Shown here piece after piece: positions 1-8,380 of a DNA stretch of 64,000 nt. The position numbers were made by a program, and so were the translations under genes. The notes beneath the pieces are model-generated. The model was not told where the DNA came from, ran no database searches, and saw only the letters and a list, made by a program, of their open reading frames with translations. Position 1 is the first letter of the stretch. Every line of letters starts with the position of its first letter. The stretch covers positions 2,480,001 through 2,544,000 of the forward strand of contig NZ_JAHVAO010000001.1 in NCBI RefSeq assembly GCF_019264345.1, written 5' to 3'. This DNA comes from Marinobacter arenosus. Its GTDB lineage: Bacteria; Pseudomonadota; Gammaproteobacteria; Pseudomonadales; Oleiphilaceae.

Positions 1-2414
1 GTGCCGAAGGGCAGGAACACCAGGGGGTACTCCAGGCCCTTGGACTTGTGCACGGTAATGACCTGCACCAGGCCGGCGTCGCTTTCCAGGCGCAGGGTGC
101 GATGCTCGTCCTCGTCGTCCGCGGCCCGCAGGATCTGGGTGAAGTGGTGAACCAGGGCGTGTTCGCCGTCCAGTTGCAGGCTGTCCTGCTGCAGCAGCTC
201 GGCAATGTGGAGGATGTCGGTCAGCCGCCGCTCGCCATCCGGCCGCTGCAGCAGACGCCCGGGCACATCGAAATCCATCAGGAAGCTGCGCAGCATGGGC
301 AGCACGCCCTGCGCCTGCCACTGCTGCTGATAGCCCATGAAGCGTTCGATTTCCCGCTCCAGCGCGATTTCGTCGGTCAGTAGCCGGTTCAGGGCGTGCC
401 AGGATTGGGCCAGGGTCGGGGTTGCCAGCGCCGCCCGGGCCAGGCCGAGCTGGCGTGGTTCGGCAAAGGCCCGGAGCCAGCACAGCACTTCGGCCGCCTC
501 GGGCGAGGCCAGCACCGAGTCCCGGTCGGACAGGTAGACACTCTTGATCCGCCGGTCGCCCAGGGCCTGACGCACGGCGCTGGCCTCTGTGCGGTTGTTG
601 ACCAGGATGGCGATGTCGCCGGGCGTGACCGGCTGCACATCCACCGGATCGCCGGTCAGGGCAAAGCCGGCCCGGCCCTGTTGGCCCAGGGTCAGCAACT
701 GGGCGATCTCACTGGCGCAGGTCTCGGCCAGATCGGCCGTCGCCGCTCCCTTGGCGAGGCTCCGCCCTTTGCCACCGGCCGTGTCGTCGCTGTCCAGGGT
801 CCAGAACGTCAGGCTCGGTCGGACCTCGCCGTCAACCGCCCAGAGCCGCTTGGTGCCGTTGGCGTCCACGCCCTGGAATGGCAACGGTGAGGTATCACCC
901 TGGCCAAACAGGAAGGCACCGTCACGGCTGGTCTGGTCGGCGTACCCGAAAATCCGGTTTACGGCCCTGACCATCGGCTCGGCCGAGCGGAAATTGCGGC
1001 CCAGGGTATAGGTACGCTCACGGGCGCCTTGGCGGGCTTCCAGGTAGGTGTAGATATCGGCCCCCCGGAAGCCATAGATGGCCTGCTTGGGGTCCCCGAT
1101 CATCAACAGGCAGGTGTGCGGATCGTTCTCCGCGACCCGGTATATGCGATTGAAGATGCGGTACTGGACCGGGTCCGTATCCTGGAATTCGTCGATCAGG
1201 GCCACCGGGAACTGGCGGCGAATGGTGGCGGCGAGCTGGTCGCCCCGGGGGCCATGCAGGGCGTCGTCCAGCCGGGTCAGCAGATCGTCGAAGCCCATTT
1301 CCGACCGCTGCTGTTTCTCGGCTTCCAGGCGTTGGGCAATCCAGCCGGTGGCGTGCCTGAGAATATCGGCCTCGGCGCTGGGCAGGTTCTGGCTGAAGGC
1401 GATCAGCTCGGCGATGGCGTCAAAGGCCGGGTGCTCGGGCGCCGGTTGGTCGCCCTTGAGTTTGGCGGGCAGCACCGCCGGTGTCTGGTTCTGGAAGCCC
1501 GCCTTGTCCAGGCCGTCCGGATAGAGGGCATCGGAGGCCTGCCAGGCCAGCAGGGTGTCCCAGGCCGCGACCATGGGTTTCTTGCTGCCGCCGTGCAGGC
1601 GTTTGCCCTGGTGCAGGGAATCCAGAAGCGCCAGCACTTCGTCTCTCCAGTGTGCCCAGGGGTAGGCTTTCAATTCCCGGGCGCGGTCAAGGCGCCGGCG
1701 CTGGATCGCCTCTATGGCGCCGGTCACGTCGCCGTCCGGTGTCCCCAGGCTGTTGGCGTCGGGGATCAGATTGCGTACGGCCTGGCGCAGGTCCGCCGGC
1801 GTACGCCAGTGACCCAGTACTTCCTCCATGAGCTGGCTCGGGAGAGGATAGATAAACGTGCGCCAGTAGTCCCGGACCACGTCGTCGAGCAGATCGCTCT
1901 GGTCGGTTTCCAGGGTCAGCTTGAACAGGCTGCCACTGTCGAAGGCGTGCTCGCTGAGCATGCGGTTGCACCAGGCGTGAATGGTGGACACCGCCGCCTC
2001 GTCCATCCACTCGGCGGCCAGCAGCAGCTTCTTGCGGCACTCCGGCCAGCTGGCCGGGTCCGGGTAGCCGTGATCCCGCAACTGGTAAATCAGGGCGGTT
2101 TCCGGTGAGGCGGCCGCACTGTCGGCCGAGTCCGAAAACACCTCGGCGGCCTGGGTCAGCCGGGTCCGGATACGGTCCCGCAATTCCTTGGTGGCGGCGT
2201 CGGTGAAGGTCACCACCAGCAGGTTGGGTGGCAACATACCCTGGGCCAGCGGGCTGCCTTCCGGTTGCTGGTGACCCAGCACCAGGCGCACGTACAGGAT
2301 GGCGATGGTGAAGGTCTTGCCGGTGCCGGCGCTGGCCTCGATCAGGGTGCTGCCGTTCAGCGGCAGGGTCAGCGGATCCAGGTTCGGATTGCGATGGGTC
2401 ATCTCGTTATTCAT
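1..2414 (-). CDS. recB: RecB, exonuclease V beta subunit (partial, N-terminal 804 residues)
   Basis: This is the beta subunit of RecBCD, the helicase-nuclease that processes double-strand breaks. The start ATG at 2414 overlaps the recC stop codon (ATGA), so the two genes are translationally coupled. Walker A (EASAGTGKT) lies near residues 26-34. Further UvrD-type motifs follow, including IDEFQDTDP and GDPKQAIYGFRGAD. The window edge cuts the gene just after the motif-V-like HKSKGLEYPLVFLPFG, so the last helicase motifs and the C-terminal nuclease domain are missing here. recD would be expected further along the minus strand, outside the window. No frameshift is seen in the visible part. Confidence 0.95.
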   Translation of the reverse strand, partial: MNNEMTHRNPNLDPLTLPLNGSTLIEASAGTGKTFTIAILYVRLVLGHQQPEGSPLAQGMLPPNLLVVTFTDAATKELRDRIRTRLTQAAEVFSDSADSAAASPETALIYQLRDHGYPDPASWPECRKKLLLAAEWMDEAAVSTIHAWCNRMLSEHAFDSGSLFKLTLETDQSDLLDDVVRDYWRTFIYPLPSQLMEEVLGHWRTPADLRQAVRNLIPDANSLGTPDGDVTGAIEAIQRRRLDRARELKAYPWAHWRDEVLALLDSLHQGKRLHGGSKKPMVAAWDTLLAWQASDALYPDGLDKAGFQNQTPAVLPAKLKGDQPAPEHPAFDAIAELIAFSQNLPSAEADILRHATGWIAQRLEAEKQQRSEMGFDDLLTRLDDALHGPRGDQLAATIRRQFPVALIDEFQDTDPVQYRIFNRIYRVAENDPHTCLLMIGDPKQAIYGFRGADIYTYLEARQGARERTYTLGRNFRSAEPMVRAVNRIFGYADQTSRDGAFLFGQGDTSPLPFQGVDANGTKRLWAVDGEVRPSLTFWTLDSDDTAGGKGRSLAKGAATADLAETCASEIAQLLTLGQQGRAGFALTGDPVDVQPVTPGDIAILVNNRTEASAVRQALGDRRIKSVYLSDRDSVLASPEAAEVLCWLRAFAEPRQLGLARAALATPTLAQSWHALNRLLTDEIALEREIERFMGYQQQWQAQGVLPMLRSFLMDFDVPGRLLQRPDGERRLTDILHIAELLQQDSLQLDGEHALVHHFTQILRAADDEDEHRTLRLESDAGLVQVITVHKSKGLEYPLVFLPFG

Positions 2415-5400
2415 GCCAGGGCCTCGATGGCGGTCGCCGCGGTGGTGTCCTGTTCGGCTTCCCAGAGGGGGACGTACAGCGCGTGCAGCAATGCTTCGAA
2501 GTCGTCGCTGGCGAGCAGGTCGGCCGGGGATTCAAAGGCGCCCCGGAGGTAGCCGGTGTCCCGGTCGAGGGCATGGGCGTAGGCCTGCCCCGCATCGGCG
2601 ATGGCCCGGTCGTGATCACCCCGGTATTTCTTGCTCTGGTAGAAACTGTAGATCCAGGCGAAGCCGGCGTCGCATTGCAGGGGCAGGACCCGGGTGGTGG
2701 CCTCCATCCAGCGGGCCAGAACGGCGTCCAGATGCGCCCTGGCCTGCTCCGTTGACAGCGGCCCGAAGCGGAATTTCCTGCCCTCTTCCTTGGCCAGGAC
2801 CAGGGTATCGAACGGCTGGCCGGTGAGCTGGCCGGCCAGGTGCCGGATCCAGTCCGGCAGCAGGTTGGCGTAGCGTACCCGCCGACTGCTGCCCGAGCCC
2901 GACAGCAGACTCGACCGGGCAATGACCAGGCGGCACAGATCACCCTGGTGGTTGGCGCGCAAGCCGTCGATCAGGTCCACCAGCTCAACGGACCCGGTGT
3001 CGTTGCTGAACCGGTAGTCCAGGACCCGGGGTTCGGCCAACGCCTCCGGCCAGTCGGCCAGGCTGTCCTGATACCGTTGGAACAGATCCGGCAGCCGCCC
3101 CGACAGCTCCGTACGCAACCGGTGTTCGGTGACGCCCATGCCCAGATCGCCGCGCCGGGCCATGCGGTCCAGGGTATGCTCCAATCGCTCGTGCAGTTCC
3201 TCTTCGGACCCGGCCTTAAGCAGGCTTTCCTGGATCAGCTCGTTGTCCAGACGCCAGCGATCCAGGCCGCTGAGATCGAAATTCTCGTTGTCCGTGTCAT
3301 CGTCCTCGATGGCCTCGAAACGTACCTGGAGCCGACGCTGGTAGAAGGTGTCGATGGGCTTTTTCAGGAACTGCGCCAGATCATTGAGGGTGATGGGTTC
3401 CTCTGGCGCCTGGTACGGCAGGGGCGTTGGCGCTGCTGACGGCGCCTCTTCAGTGTGGGCGGTGCGCCACTCCCGCTCGTAGGTGAACAGGCTGCGTGCC
3501 CGCAGAACCTCCGTCACCGGTTTCGGGCGGGAGTCGGCTCCGTCCGCCTCGCCGTTGGCCAGGGGAAAATAAGACCGGCTGAACGGCTGCAACGGATGTT
3601 CGGTGGTCAGTGCCCGCGACACCGGAGTCTGGGGGGCATCCGGTAGCTGCCAGAGACCATCGAGATGATCCCGAAGCTGCCCGACCAGCACCGACGGCGG
3701 CCGCTCCGAGTCATCACGGATGCTGCGCCCGACCCAGCTGATGTAGAGCTGCTCCCGCGCCGATAACAGGGCCTCCAGGAACAGGTAGCGGTCGTCCTCC
3801 CGGCGGGAACGGTCGCCCGGGCGGTAGTCCTCGGCCATCAGGTCGAAGTCCACCGGCGGCCGGGACCGGGGGTAATCGCCGTCGTTCATGCCTAACAGGC
3901 ACACCCGGCGGAACGGGATGGCGCGCATCGGCATCAGGGTGGCGAAGTTCACCTTGCCGGCCAGGAAGCGCTGGTTCAGGCCACCCTCGTCCAGCCCCTG
4001 CAGCAGGACATCCTTGACGATGTTCAGGGGCAGGCACTGGTCATCCAGGCCAGCGGCCAGGGCGTCGTCAAGCCATTGCTCCAGTTGCCGGCGAAACCGG
4101 TTCAACAGCAACAGGTCGGTGCCTTCCAACTGGTGGAAAAACTGCCCCAGCATCTCGGAGAACAGGGTCTCCCACCCGTTGGGTGTGCGCGGCTCCTGCA
4201 ATTCGGTCCACAGCGTCTCGAGCTGGTGCACGAAGGCATCAAGGCGACCGGCCAGGCTCGCTTGCAGACCGCCGATTTCGCCGTAGGGCTGGACGCCCGC
4301 CCAGGGCTCATCGTCACCCATGCCGTAGCCCAGTAACATCGACCGCAGTCCCGCCTGCCAGGTGTTACGCTCCAGATTGCCGGGCAATTCCAGGCTTTCC
4401 CGGTGCCGACCGTGCAGGCCCCAGCGGATATTGGCCCCCTCCACCCAGCGCCGGGCCAGGGGAATCTCCTCTTCGGTGATGCCGAAGCGGTCACGGATGC
4501 CGGGCACTTCCAGCAGGCTGATGATCTCACTCACGGCGAACCGGCTGCGCGGCAACGACATCAGCGTTTCCAGCGCGATCAGCACCGGCTCGTGATGGCG
4601 TTGGCCCTGGTCGGAGATGGTGTAGGGAATGTGGCGTTTGCGACCGGCCTGGTAGCGCCCGAACACGGCCTGGATATGGGGCGCGTAGACGTTGATGTCC
4701 GGCACCATCACGATGATGTCCCGGGGACGCAGGCCCGGATCGGCATTGAACGCGGCCAGCAGCTGGTCGTGCAGGATTTCCACTTCCCGTTGGGGGCTGT
4801 GGGCGTCGTGGAAGGCCAGGCTGTGGTCCTGTGCCAGGCTCACCTCGCGCTGTTCGTTGCGGATGTCCTGCAGCGGGGTCAGGTTGTAGATGTCGTTCTG
4901 GAGCTGGTGCAGCAGGCGGGGACTGGCCGCCTCGCCATGTTCGGAAAAGATGTCGATCTTCTGGTCCGGGGTCCGGAACCGGTCACGGTATTCGTCCGGA
5001 TTGTCGAATTCGTCCAGCAGCCGGATGTAGTCTCGGCCCTGCTTGCCCCAGGCGGCCAGCAATGGGTTCGCGTGCTGGTGCAAATGGTCCGGATCGCCGA
5101 TCTGTGACAGCGCGGGATGGGCAATACCGCGCTTGCGTTCGGCCTTGAGCAGTTCCCGGTCACTGATGATGTCGGCCCAGTAGAACTGACAGGGGTTATG
5201 CACACACAACACCACCTGGCTGAAGCGACTGAGCACGGACAGGGCTTCCAGCGCCTGGCGCGGCAGCGAGGAGACCCCGAACACCACGATGCGCCGGGGC
5301 AGCCGGCCCGGATTGGCTGGAGCCTCCGCCGATTGGCCGAGCGCCATGAACCGGGTGTGGATCTGCGAGCGGCTGGTGTGGGCATCGGCACCGATGTCGT

Positions 5401-6001
5401 CGACCAGGCGCCGCCACAGCACGGGTTGCCAGCGCCGTTCCTCGTCCAGTGGCTTTTCCTCGTTGCGGGCCGTGATCACCACATCCCGCCCCTGCTCCCA
5501 GGCCGTCAGCCAGTCCGCCCGGAAAACCTGGTACTGGTCGAACAGGTCGGCGACTTTCTCGGCCAGCTGGAAACTCCGCAACGCCGGGTCGGAGCCGTCC
5601 AGAAACCGGGCCAGTGGCGTGAACACGGCGTCGTCCGTAACCAGTTCCGGCAACAACCGGTACAGGCGCCAGACCAGCCGGCCCTTGTCGAACGGCGACT
5701 GCTCTGGCACCTCCCCCGCCGGCAGTACCGCCCGGTACGCCTGCCAGATAAAGCGCGCGGGAAACAGGAAATCCATGCCGGCGGCGATCCCCAGTCCGCC
5801 GCCACCATCCTCAGACCGCTTTTCGGCCAGCGCCAGCTTCAGCCACTGGGCAATACCGTTGCTCTGGACCAGGAAGGTCTCGCCCTCCAACGGTGGCAGG
5901 GGCGTCTGCTGGCAGATGAACACCACGGCCCGTCGCAGGTCTTCCAGGTGATTGGCGTGGATGGCGTGAAAGCCGGGTTCGATGGCGGCGTGCTCGGCCA
6001 T
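2411..6001 (-). CDS. recC: RecC, exonuclease V gamma subunit
   Basis: This is the Chi-recognition and scaffold subunit of RecBCD. About 1,196 residues are encoded, slightly longer than the E. coli protein (about 1,120). The N terminus contains LVQSNGIAQWLKLALAE, matching the conserved RecC block that reads LVQS-GMAQWL in E. coli, and RVCLLGMNDGDYPRSRPPVDFDLM is another typical block. The open frame extends upstream to 6109. I choose the ATG at 6001 because it has an AAGGA ribosome-binding site a few bases upstream and because the conserved family start lies just after it. The 3' end overlaps recB by 4 nt. Confidence 0.95.
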   Translation of the reverse strand: MAEHAAIEPGFHAIHANHLEDLRRAVVFICQQTPLPPLEGETFLVQSNGIAQWLKLALAEKRSEDGGGGLGIAAGMDFLFPARFIWQAYRAVLPAGEVPEQSPFDKGRLVWRLYRLLPELVTDDAVFTPLARFLDGSDPALRSFQLAEKVADLFDQYQVFRADWLTAWEQGRDVVITARNEEKPLDEERRWQPVLWRRLVDDIGADAHTSRSQIHTRFMALGQSAEAPANPGRLPRRIVVFGVSSLPRQALEALSVLSRFSQVVLCVHNPCQFYWADIISDRELLKAERKRGIAHPALSQIGDPDHLHQHANPLLAAWGKQGRDYIRLLDEFDNPDEYRDRFRTPDQKIDIFSEHGEAASPRLLHQLQNDIYNLTPLQDIRNEQREVSLAQDHSLAFHDAHSPQREVEILHDQLLAAFNADPGLRPRDIIVMVPDINVYAPHIQAVFGRYQAGRKRHIPYTISDQGQRHHEPVLIALETLMSLPRSRFAVSEIISLLEVPGIRDRFGITEEEIPLARRWVEGANIRWGLHGRHRESLELPGNLERNTWQAGLRSMLLGYGMGDDEPWAGVQPYGEIGGLQASLAGRLDAFVHQLETLWTELQEPRTPNGWETLFSEMLGQFFHQLEGTDLLLLNRFRRQLEQWLDDALAAGLDDQCLPLNIVKDVLLQGLDEGGLNQRFLAGKVNFATLMPMRAIPFRRVCLLGMNDGDYPRSRPPVDFDLMAEDYRPGDRSRREDDRYLFLEALLSAREQLYISWVGRSIRDDSERPPSVLVGQLRDHLDGLWQLPDAPQTPVSRALTTEHPLQPFSRSYFPLANGEADGADSRPKPVTEVLRARSLFTYEREWRTAHTEEAPSAAPTPLPYQAPEEPITLNDLAQFLKKPIDTFYQRRLQVRFEAIEDDDTDNENFDLSGLDRWRLDNELIQESLLKAGSEEELHERLEHTLDRMARRGDLGMGVTEHRLRTELSGRLPDLFQRYQDSLADWPEALAEPRVLDYRFSNDTGSVELVDLIDGLRANHQGDLCRLVIARSSLLSGSGSSRRVRYANLLPDWIRHLAGQLTGQPFDTLVLAKEEGRKFRFGPLSTEQARAHLDAVLARWMEATTRVLPLQCDAGFAWIYSFYQSKKYRGDHDRAIADAGQAYAHALDRDTGYLRGAFESPADLLASDDFEALLHALYVPLWEAEQDTTAATAIEALA

Positions 6002-6166
6002 GGGGATCCTTGTCGGGTAATACGGTTCAATCCTGATGTCACAGGTTACCGCAAGTGGCGCGAGATTCAGACCGGGATTTTCAGAGGTTAAATTTTGATC
6101 AAAAAGCATCCGTCCCCTTGCAAAAGGCGTAAGCTGTAACAGGGTTCATTGAGGAGGGTTCCTCTC

Positions 6167-6604
6167 ATGAAAGCCAGAACGGGTTCCACCTACGCCGCCG
6201 GGCCCATCGCGGTCCTGCTCGCGTTACTCGCGGCCGCCACGTCGGTGTCGCTGCAGGCTGAGGACAAGGACGCCGCCATTCGCAATACCATCCTCCTGCA
6301 GATTGAAGCGTTTGCAAACGACGACGACGAGGCCGCCTGGACCATTGCCTCCGACGGCATCAAACGTCGTTTCGGCTCGTCCGATGTGTTTCTCAGCATG
6401 GTCCGCGAAGCCTACCCCGCCGTGCACCGGGCCAGCGCCATCGAGTTCGCGGAACGGGTTCCCCATGGCCCCTTCGAGATCCAGGTTGTCCGCCTGGAAG
6501 GGCCTGAGGGCAAGCGCTGGGATGCCTACTATCGGATGGTGTTGATCGACGGCGAATGGAAAGTGGCGGGCGTGCGCGTCAAGCCTGCCGAACTGGGGAT
6601 TTGA
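6167..6604 (+). CDS. Small exported DUF4864-like protein
   Basis: A 145-residue protein with a Sec-type signal sequence (basic MKAR start, a long Ala/Leu/Val core, probable cleavage near LQA-ED). The mature part reads as a compact alpha/beta domain ending in GEWKVAGVRVKPAELGI, like the DUF4864 family of small secreted proteins with unknown function. I place the start at the ATG at 6167, which has a strong GAGGAGGG ribosome-binding site. An in-frame TTG at 6149 lies in front of that site and is unlikely. The gene lies divergently from recC and 69 nt before the FAN1-type nuclease gene. No specific role can be assigned. Confidence 0.75.
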   Translation: MKARTGSTYAAGPIAVLLALLAAATSVSLQAEDKDAAIRNTILLQIEAFANDDDEAAWTIASDGIKRRFGSSDVFLSMVREAYPAVHRASAIEFAERVPHGPFEIQVVRLEGPEGKRWDAYYRMVLIDGEWKVAGVRVKPAELGI

Positions 6605-6673
6605 GCGATCAGGCTGGTCGTCGTAGAGTTGGGGGGCGAATAACCCTCAACCTGAAGGTCGTCCAGATCCCCA

Positions 6674-8380
6674 ATGAGCACACAGCCCCAGGATTCACGG
6701 CCCCAGACCGCGGATCTTGAGAATCCCCTGTACTACCTGGAAAACATGGAAACGGTGCTGCGCTGGGTCGCGAGTCACCACCATGACCTGTTGCAGGCCA
6801 GCGAATACGATCGTCTGACCGGATTCTTCGAGCTGTCCCGGTCTGCACGGGCGCTGTTGACCCGGATGGTCATGCGCAGCGGGGAGTTGTTCCGGACCGA
6901 CAAACTGAACTACCCGGAACTGACCGTACCCGAAACCCAAGCACTGGCGGAACTGGTTGATCGGGGCTGGCTTGACGACCAGCCACAGCTCGGGCTCGAT
7001 GATCTTTTCCGGCTCTACACGCTGGCCGAACTGAGGCCGGTCTTCGCGGAGGCGTTGGCACGCCAGGGACTGCCGAAAACCCTGTCCAAGGCCCGGATGC
7101 GTGAGGTCCTGCTGGACCGGTTTGCTGACGCCATGCCGGCCGCGGAGTGGCTGGGCCATGATCGGGCAACGGTGGTCCGGGTGCGGCACATGGCGCTGTT
7201 CGACCGGACGCGATTGATGTTCTTCGGCAACCTGCGCCAGAGCTGGTCCGATTTCGTGCTTGTCGAGCTGGGCCACCAACGCTATGAACAGGTTGCCCTG
7301 TCGCCGGACTCCCGGGCGTTCCATCAGCGAGAGGACGTGGACTGCTACCTGGCCATGCACGACTGCCGCGAACGGCTGGATGCCGGCGTTCCCGCCGTCG
7401 ACGTGTGGGTGGATGTGCCTGCTGCCTCGGACAACCCCTGGTTGACCAGTCGCCGGGACCGGTTGTTGCTGGAACTGGGCCGGCAGGCCGAGCGCCAGGG
7501 CGACCGACCCCTGGCGCTCGAGGCGCTCGCCGCCAGTGGCCATAGGGAAGCCCGGTTAAAGCGGTTGCGCCTGCTGGAGCGAATGAAGCGCTTCGAGGAG
7601 GCCTGGGACCTGGCCCGGGACTGGCACAGCAAGGACCTGAGCGACGCCGAGGCCCAGGGCCTGGATCGAATCCTCAAACGCCTTGCGTCCCGGATGGGCG
7701 CGCCGACGCCCCGGCTGACCCCGGCCCCCCCGATTCACGAGTTCACCCTGACCCTGGGGCCGCCATTGGCCGGGTCGGTGGAACTGGCGGCGCGGGATGA
7801 CCTGACCCGGGAGGACGCGCCGGTGTATTACGTGGAGAACACCCTGATCAACGGGCTGTTCGGCCTGTTGTGCTGGCAGACGGTGTTCCAGGCCATTCCC
7901 GGCGCGTTTTTCCATCCCTTCCATGTCGGCCCCGCTGACCTCACCCGCGAGGATTTTGTCGCCCGCCGCGAGGAAGCTTTCGAGCAGTGCTTTGCGCTGC
8001 TGGACAACGGTGGCTATCGCCGGGTGATTCTGGATAACTTCGCGGACAAGCAGGGCATCGCCAATCCGTTCGTGATCTGGCCGGTACTCACCGAAGAGCT
8101 GCTGACCCTGGCCCTCGACTGCATCCCCGCCGGGGATCTCCGGGTGCTGTTCGAGCGCCTGCTGCTGAACATCCGGGAGCACCGCAGCGGATTCCCGGAC
8201 CTGATCCAGTTCTACCCGGCCCGGCCGGCCCGCGACGGTCGCTATCGGATGATCGAGGTGAAAGGCCCGGGAGACCGGCTGCAGGACCATCAGCGTCGGT
8301 GGCTGGCGTTCTTCGGGCACCACGGTATTGCCGCCAGCGTCTGTTACGTACGTTGGCGCCCGGACGGAGAGTCCGAGTGA
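6674..8380 (+). CDS. FAN1-type VRR-NUC structure-specific nuclease
   Basis: A 568-residue protein resembling bacterial FAN1, a nuclease that cuts 5' flaps and unhooks interstrand crosslinks; the Pseudomonas homologue has similar length. The catalytic VRR-NUC site is visible at the C terminus: GFPDLI with Asp509, then IEVKGPGDRLQDHQ with Glu528 and Lys530, i.e. a PD-(D/E)XK core in the form PD...EVK. The middle part carries helical repeats like those that bind DNA flaps. The stop overlaps the GTG start of the next gene (GTGA), so the nuclease and the iron-sulfur helicase are coupled and probably act together in repair. The function is inferred from the family. Confidence 0.88.
   Translation: MSTQPQDSRPQTADLENPLYYLENMETVLRWVASHHHDLLQASEYDRLTGFFELSRSARALLTRMVMRSGELFRTDKLNYPELTVPETQALAELVDRGWLDDQPQLGLDDLFRLYTLAELRPVFAEALARQGLPKTLSKARMREVLLDRFADAMPAAEWLGHDRATVVRVRHMALFDRTRLMFFGNLRQSWSDFVLVELGHQRYEQVALSPDSRAFHQREDVDCYLAMHDCRERLDAGVPAVDVWVDVPAASDNPWLTSRRDRLLLELGRQAERQGDRPLALEALAASGHREARLKRLRLLERMKRFEEAWDLARDWHSKDLSDAEAQGLDRILKRLASRMGAPTPRLTPAPPIHEFTLTLGPPLAGSVELAARDDLTREDAPVYYVENTLINGLFGLLCWQTVFQAIPGAFFHPFHVGPADLTREDFVARREEAFEQCFALLDNGGYRRVILDNFADKQGIANPFVIWPVLTEELLTLALDCIPAGDLRVLFERLLLNIREHRSGFPDLIQFYPARPARDGRYRMIEVKGPGDRLQDHQRRWLAFFGHHGIAASVCYVRWRPDGESE

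Noticed and set aside
6002..6109. N-terminal extension of recC to an ATG at 6109
   Set aside because: The extra 36 residues are absent from RecC homologues and the ATG at 6001 has a good ribosome-binding site.
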